From Bacteroidota bacterium (lineage in GTDB: Bacteria > Bacteroidota > Bacteroidia > Chitinophagales > JADJOU01): 64,000 nucleotides of DNA. Positions 49,707 to 62,600 of this stretch are shown here, piece by piece; within the stretch, counting starts at the first letter, position 1; each line of letters starts with the position of its first letter. Below the pieces are notes generated by a model. The model saw only the letters and a program-made list of their open reading frames with translations. It searched no databases and was not told the DNA's origin. The stretch is taken from contig JADJOU010000011.1 of the NCBI GenBank assembly GCA_016713645.1, positions 62,001 through 126,000 on the forward strand, written 5' to 3'. Both the position numbers and the translations under genes were made by a program.

Positions 49707-51445
49707 TTATATCGTAAAATGAAATTCTGTTCCGACGCCTTCTTCGCTGAAGACTGCAATTTCTCCGTCATTTTTTTCGATGATTTTCTTGACGATTGAT
49801 AAACCTACGCCCGTACCTTGATAATCTTTTGAATGGGCGCGTTTGAACAATCCAAATATGCCTGCAATGGATTCTTTTGGGATTCCAATACCATTGTCTT
49901 TGATTTTAATCAATTGTTTTGTTCCTTGAGGTGTCGCTGTGATGGTGATGATAGGATTGTTCTTATTGTTTTTGATTCTTGGATATCAAGTTCTGGAAAT
50001 ATATGCATTAAGTGCTGCCTGAAATAATTCCGTGGGCAATCGAATGATGGCATTTTTTCAGACATCTGCGCCGCTAGATTGAATTTGACAATTTCTATAA
50101 TTTGGCTCAATTCAATGCTCTCTTTTTTTGCGTCTTCAAAATCGATGACCGTCAAATCCAAGATGTCGATGATGAGCTGATTCATTCGATCAAGATTATT
50201 ATTGACAATGGTGAAGAATTTAGAATTGTCAATCTTTGCAAATTTTTCTTTTGCCTCAATCACGTGTAAGAAATTCTTGGTACTTCGAATAGGTTCTTTG
50301 AGGTCATGCGCCAAGGCATAGGAGAATTGTCTCAATTCCTCGTTTTTCATCTCGACTTGTTTGAGGTATTTGTTGATTTCGCGCTGTTTCTTAATTCTAT
50401 CGTTGATCTCTTTTTGTTTGATATTGGTTTGGTATTTTTCTTCTACTTCCAATATGCGTTCTCCTTTTCAACATTGTAAATCTCATCTGAGATCTCTTTA
50501 ATTTCCTCCGTTATTTTGAGTGCATTTTATAGTCTTTAATTTTTTGTAGTAGATAAGATGCCCGCACAACCCGTCAATTTCTGATGCGAAGCTTTGAGTT
50601 GTTTGGATGATTTATAAGGAAAGAAACCATTTTTTTGCTTGTTTCATATCATTCAGCTTGAAATAGCAATTGCCAATATTCATCGTTTCAATCGTGAAAT
50701 TCTGAAGGGGCGTTGATTTCTTGAGCAATTCATAGGCCTTTTGAGAATTGGGCAAGGCTAAATTATACTTATGTTGCGCTAAATATATTGCAGAGAGATT
50801 GTTGTATGATAATCCCAAGCGATATTCATTGCCCATTTCCTCAAACATATCGATGGCGATAGAAATGTGCTTTTCTGCCTCCTTATAGTCGTGAATGAAA
50901 TAATAATAGCCATTCCATTGGTAATGACAATTGGCGAGATAGGTCTTGTCTTCAAGCTTTAATAGCATATTTTTCCGCTTGTAATCAAGTATTTTTTCGC
51001 TTTAGACAATTCCCTTAAATTGAGAAAGAGCACACTTAAATTGTAGTAATTGACCATAAACCTCCTCCATGTCGGCTTTATCATGTTCATCTTTTTTCTT
51101 GAGCGCTTCGATGGATTTATTATAGTATTCTATCGCTTGAATAAAATTCGTATTTACCTGATGAATAGAACCCAATACAGTGTAATACTTAGAAAGAGTT
51201 TCAGGCGCAATTTTACTTAAGGTTGTCTTATTAATTTTTTTAATGGTCTTATTTGCTTCATCTGCATTTCCCTCTTTCAATACAATGAGATGGGAGAGGT
51301 TGATATAGCAATGTGCGTGGTGGTCGTAAAGTCTATGTTTAACTGTAAATTTGATGAGTTTGTCAAAGTATGGGTAGTCAATCTTTTTAATGGTTGACAG
51401 GATTGATTGAGCTTTTCAACTTCTTGTATGACCTCTTCTTTTCAT
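49707..51445 (-). CDS. Cytoplasmic TPR-repeat histidine kinase, about six frameshifts
   Basis: A ~580-residue kinase without membrane helix. The N-terminal half is TPR-like (about 51445-50610; repeats such as Y-T-V-L-G-S-I-H-Q-V-N and A-I-E-Y-Y-N-K-S-I-E). A coiled-coil is followed by HisKA with F-S-Y-A-L-A-H-D-L-K-E-P (His is the phospho-acceptor) and a HATPase domain with I-K-D-N-G-I-G-I-P and G-T-G-V-G-L-S-I-V. The start ATG (51443-51445) overlaps the birA stop in an ATGA arrangement, so translation is coupled. Breaks near 51440, 51345, 51290, 51000, 50500 and 49990 are single-base. No response regulator is in the operon. PorX is the nearest receiver, convergent. Confidence 0.78.
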
Positions 51446-52200
51446 AGCACAAATTCACCTCTTTGAACCAATAGATTTTGTTTGGGAAGATCGAATATGG
51501 TATATTTTTAATTTCCCAAAGCTATCAATTCCCTCAATGATTCCACGAAATTTTTCTCCATTTTCGATATATTCTCGCTCAATTTTATAACCGAGTAAGT
51601 TTTGGCAATAATCAGGCACGAAGTTTTCGCTAGAATCCATGATTATGTTAAATTCTGCTAAAAAGTTGCTCAATATTGTTTTGACGGGGATAGTCTATTC
51701 CGAGGAGATTTTAATGAGCTTGCCTTTATGGCTCAAATGTCCGAAGTCTGTTTGAAGTACATTGAGCCCAACCCCAATGATGCAGAGTCTCTCTGATTGC
51801 CCTTGAATGGTATTCTCAATCAAAATCCCTCCAATCTTTTTATTGTCGAAATAAATATCATTGGGCCATTTTATCTTAATTCATGTTTGGTTTCAAGGGC
51901 TGAAGAATCCTTGCCAATGCCTTATAGATGGCCAAAGAGACTTTGATATTTAAAATAAATTGATTGTCTGGGCTGAGCTGTTTGGGAAGGTGCAAATAGG
52001 AAAACGTGAGGTTTTTATGCGGTTCTGACAGCCAAACATTGCCATATTGTCCCCTTCCTTGCGGGCTGTGCATGTGACATAATGACCATTTCGGCCTTTG
52101 GCTTGTTTTTTGACAAATACTGCTTCACATAGGAATTGGTAGAATCGGTCTCTTCTAATTCGATAAAAGCTTTATCGCGCAGGAAAGGAATGTTTCTCAT
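51442..52200 (-). CDS. birA: Biotin-[acetyl-CoA carboxylase] ligase BirA, about four frameshifts
   Basis: BirA attaches biotin to the carboxyl-carrier protein of acetyl-CoA carboxylase. The N-terminus reads L-E-E-T-D-S-T-N, the biotin-binding loop [11 protein letters not shown], and the centre K-W-P-N-D-I-Y and K-I-G-G-I-L. The end V-Q-R-G-E-F-V-L finishes at TGA 51442-51444. There is no DNA-binding N-domain, so it is a ligase only. Breaks near 52045, 51885, 51690 and 51500 are corrected by single bases. After repair the protein is about 253 residues. The ATGA overlap couples it with the kinase downstream. It is divergent from rsfS across 47 bp. Confidence 0.87.
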
Positions 52201-52247
52201 AATATTGGCAAAAAAAATTAATTTTACACTTTACAAATAAAAATTCA

Positions 52248-54796
<2,549 letters not shown>

Positions 54797-54842
54797 AAAG
54801 CATCATGGCATCCATTTATTAATCACTAAGAAAATTTAGTTC

Positions 54843-55533
54843 ATGAATTATAATACTTCGTCCAATAAATTATCGCTGAGAGAGTATGGCAGAAATGTGC
54901 AGAAACTCATTGAGCATGCGATTCATATTGAAGATAAAGAAGCGCGCAATCGATTTGCACAAGGCATCATTGAATTGATGGGAAATTTAAATCCACATCT
55001 CAAAAAATGTGGAAGATTTCAAGCATATGCTTTGGGATCATTTGTTTATCATCTCTGATTTTAAATTGGATGTAGATTCTCCCTATCCGAAAATTGACAG
55101 CGTGGCATTGTTTAAAAAGCCTGAGCCACTGGAGTATCCGCAGAAGAAAATTGAATACAAGCACTATGGTTCATACATCAAAGCGGTTATCGACAAAGCC
55201 GTGGATTTAGATGAGGAAGTCAAGGCGGAGATGTCGAAGTATATCGCCAGTTATATGAAGCTAGTTCACAGAAGTTGGAACAATGAAACGGTGAATGATG
55301 AAATTGTGAAGAATGATTTAGTGCGCATGAGCAATGGGAAATTGAAGTTGGAAGATGATGAGAATATTCGCCAGTTGATGAAAACAGGCAGTAATGGTCC
55401 AAACAATACTAATCGCAACAATCCGAACAACAACCGAAACAACAACAATTCAAACAATAACAATAAAAAGCGCAAAAACAAGAATAGAAGCAATAATTAC
55501 CCGAATCAAGGTGGTGGTCAGAGAAACCGATAA
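54843..55533 (+). CDS. DUF4290 protein with Asn-rich C-terminus, one frameshift
   Basis: A ~230-residue protein of the Bacteroidota family DUF4290. The family part begins Y-N-T-S-S-N-K-L-S-L-R-E-Y-G-R and is broken near 55010 (H-L-K-K-C). The corrected reading is N-V-E-D-F-K-H-M-L-W-D-H-L-F-I-I-S-D. The last ~45 residues are Asn-rich with a basic end (K-K-R-K-N-K-N-R), probably unstructured and possibly RNA-binding. Function unknown. It follows ftsH by 46 bp. Confidence 0.8.
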
Positions 55534-55596
55534 TAGGTTTGCTTTATGCCGAACTATTTGTGCATAAATAAATGCGCGCTAGTTTTTGTGAAAGAA

Positions 55597-55604
55597 TATT
55601 TTTG
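55597..55604 (+). promoter_or_regulatory. -7 box of purL
   Basis: TATTTTTG matches the Bacteroidota consensus exactly and lies 32 bp before the ATG. No clear -33 box is seen at the right distance. Confidence 0.4.
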
Positions 55605-55636
55605 CCACTATTTAATAAACGCGTCAAAATTTAAGC

Positions 55637-57852
55637 ATGTCTCAGCCAATAGCCAATCTAGAAGTCGCCATCAAATTGGGAATCAAAGAGGATGAATATC
55701 ACCTCATCAATCAGAAACTAGGCAGAGAGGCCAATTTTACGGAATTGTGCATTTTCTCTGTGATGTGGAGCGAACACTGCTCTTATAAAAATTCAATTAA
55801 GTGGTTAAAAACCCTTCCGCGCGATGGTGCCAAGATGCTTGTAAAAGCTGGTGAGGAGAATGCAGGGGTGGTTGATTTGGGCAATGGACTCGGATGCGTT
55901 TTTAAAATAGAATCACACAATCATCCATCTGCAATTGAGCCTTACCAAGGCGCTGCGACCGGTGTAGGTGGAATCCATCGAGATATTTTTACGATGGGTG
56001 CAAGACCTATTGCTGCATTGAATTCCCTCCGATTTGGTAAATTGGAAAATGAAAAGACCAAGCATTTACTAAAAGGCGTGGTCAAGGAATTGGCGATTAT
56101 GGCAATTGCTTTGGTGTGCCAACGGTAGGCGGGGAAGTATTTTTTGACGAAGTCTATCAAACAAATCCATTGGTGAATGCGATGTCTGTCGGCTTCATAG
56201 ATGTGAATAAAATCATTTCAGCCATGGCTGCGGGTGTTGGAAATCCTGTATTTATTGTGGGTTCTTCCACAGGGAAAGATGGCATCGGCGGTGCATCGTT
56301 TGCATCTAAAGATATATCGGAAGATTCCGCAAATGACTTGCCAGCAGTGCAAGTGGGCGATCCATTTCAAGAGAAATTGTTGTTGGAGGCTAGTTTAGAA
56401 CTCGCTGAGACAGGTGCTATTGTTGGCATGCAAGATATGGGTGCAGCAGGGATTACCTGTTCCACTTCAGAGATGAGTGCGAAAGGCGGCATTGGTATGA
56501 ATGTGTGGTTGGATAAAGTTCCAACGCGCCAAGCCAATATGCAGCCATTTGAAATTTTATTGTCTGAGTCTCAAGAGCGCATGCTCATTGTTGTTCAGAA
56601 AGGTAGAGAAGCGGAAGTGATGGCGATATTCGATAAATGGGATTTGAATTGTGTTCAAATTGCAGAGATTATCGAAGAAGAGATGTTGTATTATTATTCA
56701 AATGGAGAATTGGTTGCCAAGATTCCACCGCATGAATTGGTCTTGGGTGGAGGAGCGCCGGTGTATGATAGAGCTTATTCAGAGCCTGTCTATTTCAGTG
56801 AATTCAAGAAGTTTGATATAAGCAAAATCGCCGAGCCGACGAATTATGTGCAAACCGCAAAGCAATTGATGGGCTTGTCCAATATTGCATCAAAGCGACC
56901 TGTATATACGCAGTATGACTCTATGGTGGGTGTAAATACCGCAACGACCAATACCCCATCTGACGCAGCAGTTGTTCGGGTAAAAGGAACGAATCGAGGA
57001 ATTGCTTGCACGGTGGATTGCAACGCGCGTTATGTGTCAGTAGATCCCAAAGTTGGCGCTATGATTGCAGTGAGCGAAGCAGCGAGAAATATTGTATGCA
57101 GTGGCGGTATTCCAAGTGCAATCACCAATTGCCTCAATTTTGGAAATCCTTATAATCCTGAAGTTTATTGGCAATTCGTTCAAGCCATCCAAGGTATGGG
57201 CGAGGCATGCAGAAAATTTGATACGCCTGTAACAGGAGGCAATGTGAGTTTTTACAATCAATCTGAAGATGGTCCCGTTTTCCCAACCCCTACGATTGGG
57301 ATGGTCGGAATCATCAATGATATGAATCATTTCACCAGTTTGTCTTTCAAAAAAGCAGGAGATATTTTGGTATTGGTGGGCGATACGAAGAATGATATTT
57401 CTTCTTCAGAATACTTAGTGAATATATGTGGGGAGCGCAATTCAAGTGCACCATTTTTTGATATCGAAGCGGAATTTGTTCTTCAAGAATCGATCAAAAA
57501 ATTGATATCGAATCAATGCGTCGAATCAGCCCATGACATCAGTGAAGGCGGTGTTTTCGCTTGCTTGGTGGAGTCGGGTATTCAACATCAAATTGGATTT
57601 TCAATTGAAGCAACTATTTCCGTGAGAAAAGATGCATTCCTCTTTGGCGAAAGTCAGAGCAGGGTGATCGTTTCTGTTTCACAAGATAAATTGAATTCGG
57701 TTGAATCTACTTTGAAATCGATGAATCAGGGCTATAGTATTCTTGGTAAAACAACTGCTGGAAATCTATCTTGTTGGAAGGAAGATTTTGGTTCAATCAG
57801 CGATTATACACAGATCTACAACAATAGCATCAGCGACATATTGTACGCTTAA
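55637..57852 (+). CDS. purL: Phosphoribosylformylglycinamidine synthase PurL, one frameshift
   Basis: PurL is the synthetase subunit of FGAM synthase (small bacterial type, needing PurQ and usually PurS). Motifs: [31 protein letters not shown]; a later D-A-A-V-V-R-V; and H-D-I-S-E-G-G near 57530. The frame breaks near 56093. Restoring one base gives [20 protein letters not shown]. About 739 residues, normal. purQ is at 14951; I did not see a purS. Confidence 0.93.
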
Positions 57853-57964
57853 ATTTAGCTTATTTTCATTCTTTTTTTAATCTCTTGTTTAGGGGGAATA
57901 TTTTTTTGCGTCATATCGAAAAGGAAGTTTAATTTTATAATAGTTTAAAATCGGTGGAATTAAT

Positions 57965-59140
57965 ATGAATGCATACATCATACAAGGATATAGAAGCGCA
58001 GTAGGCAAGGCTGGGAGAGGTGGATTTAGAAATACAAGTCCCGTGGATTTGGCGGCAGAAGTCATCAATTATTTATTGAAGTCTGTACCTGAATTGGATC
58101 CGAAAAGGGTCGATGATGTCATTGTGGGCAATGCGGTACCTGAGGCGGAGCAAGGCTTGCAGATGGGTCGCTGGGTGGTGGTGCGCAGTGGTTTGCCGCT
58201 ATCTGTTCCAGGTGTTTCTGTCAATCGATATTGTGGAAGTGGCGTGGAGACTATAGCCATGGCTGTTGGGAAAATTCAGGCGGGCTTTGCGCATTGTATC
58301 ATTGCTGGTGGAACGGAATCGATGAGTTTAGTGCCGACCATGGGCTATAAAACAGTCCCCAATTTTACGATAGCGAAAGAACATCCCGATTATTATATCG
58401 GCATGGGATTGACCGCAGAGGAAGTGGCGACGATGCATGGTATCACGCGCGAACAAGCGGATGCGTTTTCATTTCAGTCCCATCAAAAAGCCATTAAAGC
58501 CATTGAAGCAGGCTTGTTTAAAGAGGAGATTGTGCCGATTTCAGTGGAAGAAATATATTTTGATGGAAGTGCTAAAAAGTCGCGAACGTCTTTAGTTGAT
58601 ACTGATGAAGGCCCGCGCAGAGATACGAGCATAGAGGGGTTGAGCAAATTGAAACCCGTATTTAAGAATGGTGGTCAAGTGACTGCCGGCAATGCTTCGC
58701 AGACATCAGATGGAGCATCATTTGTTATCGTAATGAGTGAAGCGATGATGAATGAATTAAAATTGACACCGATTGCGCGCATGGTGACTTGTGTGAGTGC
58801 GGGTGTGAATCCGCGCTATATGGGATTGGGGCCTTGCGAGGCTGTTCCAAAAGCATTAAAACAAGCAGGGCTTAAAATGCAAGATATCGACCTCATCGAA
58901 CTCAATGAAGCCTTTGCTGCTCAGAGTTTAGCGGTATTAAAAAATCTGCCTGATATAGATACTTCAATTGTAAACGTCAACGGCGGAGCGATTGCCTTGG
59001 GGCATCCACTCGGATGCAGTGGGGCAAAATTATCTGTGCAAATTTTCAATGAATTGAAGCGCAGGGAAAAAAAGTATGGCATGGTTACGGCATGTATCGG
59101 CGGTGGACAGGGAATTGCGGGGATATACGAAAGGTTCTAG
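57965..59140 (+). CDS. Thiolase (acetyl-CoA C-acyltransferase)
   Basis: A 391-residue thiolase, frame intact. Acyl-enzyme nucleophile Cys90 in N-R-Y-C-G-S-G, His347 in A-L-G-H-P-L-G-C and second catalytic Cys377 in T-A-C-I-G-G-G. Length and pattern fit degradative/biosynthetic thiolases such as FadA/FadI. Without its beta-oxidation partners in the window, I cannot say which. Two genes downstream of purL on the same strand with a 112-bp gap. No terminator hairpin is clear at the end. Confidence 0.9.
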   Translation: MNAYIIQGYRSAVGKAGRGGFRNTSPVDLAAEVINYLLKSVPELDPKRVDDVIVGNAVPEAEQGLQMGRWVVVRSGLPLSVPGVSVNRYCGSGVETIAMAVGKIQAGFAHCIIAGGTESMSLVPTMGYKTVPNFTIAKEHPDYYIGMGLTAEEVATMHGITREQADAFSFQSHQKAIKAIEAGLFKEEIVPISVEEIYFDGSAKKSRTSLVDTDEGPRRDTSIEGLSKLKPVFKNGGQVTAGNASQTSDGASFVIVMSEAMMNELKLTPIARMVTCVSAGVNPRYMGLGPCEAVPKALKQAGLKMQDIDLIELNEAFAAQSLAVLKNLPDIDTSIVNVNGGAIALGHPLGCSGAKLSVQIFNELKRREKKYGMVTACIGGGQGIAGIYERF

Positions 59141-59634
59141 GGAAATGGTTTTTGGGTGTCTGGTGTCAGTTGTTAGGTGACAGTTGTTAGGTGACAGTTG
59201 TTGGGGGTTGGTTGTCGGAAGGAAAGCAGAGACAATGTGATTTTATATAACAACAGAAAGAACACGGAATTCAATGCATTTCGATAATTTCTTCACGACT
59301 TTAATGTTCTTTTTTTATGTCATTTCTACGTCAGGAGAAATCTCCTGAACATATAGGATATCTGATTTGGTGTCCTGTGGCTGTGCATATATTTTTGAAT
59401 AATTTACCTGTGTCTAATTTCTAACCTATCATGCACAATAAGTGCTTATCAATATATATTAATTAATGGTTGTATTAGGTTTTTGTTAAGTAATTATTTT
59501 TTAAATATCAAAACTAAACTATTTCGGCCTCAATAGTTTAGTTTGGCTAATATAATAAAAAATAAATAAAAGTAATGTTGAATATTAATTATTCAAATAT
59601 TATTTTTGAAACCTATTTTTTTTAAAGCCTAGCT
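59141..59634. other. Gene-free interval with short repeats
   Basis: No gene is seen. It contains a 14-bp tandem repeat GTGACAGTTGTTAG (about three copies, 59165-59205), a hairpin TCAGGAGAAATCTCCTGA (59331-59348) and, at its end, a promoter for the RCC1 gene (59577-59608). Confidence 0.7.
59577..59608 (+). promoter_or_regulatory. Promoter of the RCC1-repeat gene
   Basis: GTTG (59577-59580), a 20-bp spacer and TATTTTTG (59601-59608). Three of four -33 bases and all -7 bases match. The ATG is 26 bp downstream. Confidence 0.5.
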
Positions 59635-62600
59635 ATGATTTCAAGAAATCTACTCCAGAAAACCATGTTCAAATCCTCGATTAAATCAATATTTATATTG
59701 AGTTTATTGTTGGGTATTTGCTCACAAGCATTCGCCATCGTTCCTACCGCGCGGACGGTTCCTGCGAATAGAATTACGTTTACTTCTGCCACATTGAATA
59801 CGATTGTCAATGCGCAAAATTTAGCGACGACCATCAAATTTGAATATGGCTTAACGACATCCTATGGAGATTCTGTGATTCTCCCTGTTCAAACAGGATT
59901 TCTTGATTCGTTTAAGAAAGCAAAAATTACTGGATTGATCCCGCATAGAACCTATCATTACCGGGTTGTGGCGACGAATGCGAGTGGCACGACTACAGGC
60001 AGCAATATGTTTTTTATTACGGGTAGCATGTCATCGGGATTAAGTGGCAGAGGAGGACACAATATCATATTGGATAGTTTGGGCTTGGTGTATACCTTTG
60101 GAATTAATGGCGGTGGTCAATTGGGCGATGGCACGACAGTTCGCAAATTGAAACCCGTGAAGGTATTGAAAGGGGCTTATCCTGGAACGACCTATTTGGG
60201 AGATAATCCAGCCAATCCTATTATAGCCGTGGTTGCAGGGATTGATCATAGCTTGGCATTGGCCGCAGATGGCATCGTATATGCTTGGGGGAATAATAAT
60301 GCAGGAGGATTAGGCGATGGAACAACCATAGATAGAGCAACACCTATTAGAGTATTAAAAAGGAGCTTATACAGGAGGAACTTTTCTTGGCGACAATCCA
60401 AGCAACCCAATCATTTCTATCAGTGCTGGATATTATGGAAGTATGGTGTTGGCGGCGAATGGAAGGATGTTTGGATTTGGATATAATGCCGCAGGAGGAT
60501 TGGGAGATGGAACTGCAACAAATAGACTTTTCCAGTAGGTGTAATAAAAGGCAATTATTCGGGAACGACCTTTTTAGGGGATAATCCAACCAATCCAATT
60601 GTCTCTTTTTCTATGGGTTCACAATTTGTCGCAGCACTTGCTGCCAATGGCATTGTTTACTCTTGGGGAATTGATGGCAGCGGTCAATTGAAAACAGGCG
60701 AAGCTGGAAACAGACCTTTTCCATCGCAAGTTTTAAAGGAGCTTATGTTGGCACAAGTTTTATGGGTGATAATGTTTTAAATCCCATAGTTGCAGTGAGC
60801 GCGCATGGTTATCACGCTTTGTTTTTAGCGCAAGATGGTGCCCTGTATTCTGTCGGGCAAAATAATGGCGGTCAAATAGGGGATGGTACATTTACGAATC
60901 GCGTTGTTCCAGTTCGAGTGGTGAAAGGGACTTATACAGGGACCACTTTTTTAGGGGATAATCCTGCTAATCGGATAAGGTCCATCTTAGCAGCTCCAGT
61001 GCATTCAGTTGTGCTTATGCAAGATGGCACACTTTTTTCTTTTGGGGCAAATGCATTTGGTCAATTGGGAGATGGCACAGCAGCGGATAAGCCAATTCCA
61101 TTTCGTGTTGTAAAGGGTGCATATACCGGAACGACACATTTAGGCGATAACCCCGCTAATCCTGTCGTATCTATACTTGGAATCGGAAGAAGTTTATCTG
61201 GGGCTATTACAGAAGGATCAACTATTGCGATTACTGCCGATGGATATTTATATTCCTTTGGTCGAAATACTGATGGACAATTGGGTGATAATTCAATCAC
61301 GAATAGATTGATTCCAGTTCGTGTGCTCAATTTCGGGTTGAGTGGATTTTTAAATGTATTAGAAGTGGGCGCACCTTCTTTGAAAACAGTACCCGCCAAT
61401 CAAATTACCTATACGTCTGCTCGTTTAAATGCCATGGCAAATGCCAATGGCAATGCGTCCAAGATTAGCTTTGAATATGGGCTGACGACAGCTTATGGTT
61501 CTGAAATATTTATTCCCGATTCATTGAGGGGTTTGAATGATTCATTCAAATTTGCGATGATTACGGGTCTATTGCCACATAAAACCTACCACTTCAGGGT
61601 GAAGGCGGTCAATTCAAAAGGGATCAAATATGGAGCGAATAGAACTTTCATCACTACAGCAGCCACAACTGCTCATTCCAATAGTGGCGAACATACTATC
61701 ATATTGGATAGCACAGGCATTGTCTATACATTTGGTAGAAATACTGCTGGGCAATTGGGCGATGGAACATTCATTGATAAAGCAATCCCGGTCAAGGTGC
61801 TAAAGGGAGCTTATCCCGGCACAACATTTTTGGGGGATAATCCAGCGAATCCAATCATCGCGGTAGCATCTGGCAACATGCATAATTTGGCTTTGGCGAA
61901 GGATGGAACCGTCTATTCATTTGGATTGAATTCTGTTGGTCAATTAGGTAATGGCACACTAGTCAATCAATCTATTCCAGTGAGGGTGCTCAAAGGACTC
62001 TATGTTGGAACGACTTTTTTGGGAGATAATCCCGCCAATCCAATTGTTGAAATTTCTACTGGATTATCCCACAGCATGGCATTGGCCAAGGATGGAACCA
62101 TGTATACCTTTGGGGATAATTCAATTGGACAATTGGGCAATGGAACGATTACGAATGCGAGCACGCCAATTAGAGTTTTAAAGGGTGCCTATACTGGTGC
62201 TACTTTTATTGGAGATAATGTGAACAATCCGATTATTAAAATTGCTGGTGGTGTATTTCACTCTATGGCTTTAGCGGCAGATGGTAGGGTATTTACTTTT
62301 GGTTATAATCCTACTGGTCAATTAGGAGATGGCTCTGCGCTTTCTAAGAATACCCCTGTATTAGTCTTGAAAGGTGCATATGTTGGACTGACTCATTTAG
62401 GCGATGACAATGCTAATCCGATTGTATCGATTGCAGCAGGCTATCTGCACAGTATGGCTTTGGCTGCAGATGGCACGCTTTATAATTTTGGTGGAAACCC
62501 CAATGGACAATTGGGCAACGGCACAGTAACGTCCTCGCTCACGCCAGTTAGAGCGATTAAAGGCGCCTATACAGGGACTACATTTTTAGGTGATAATATT

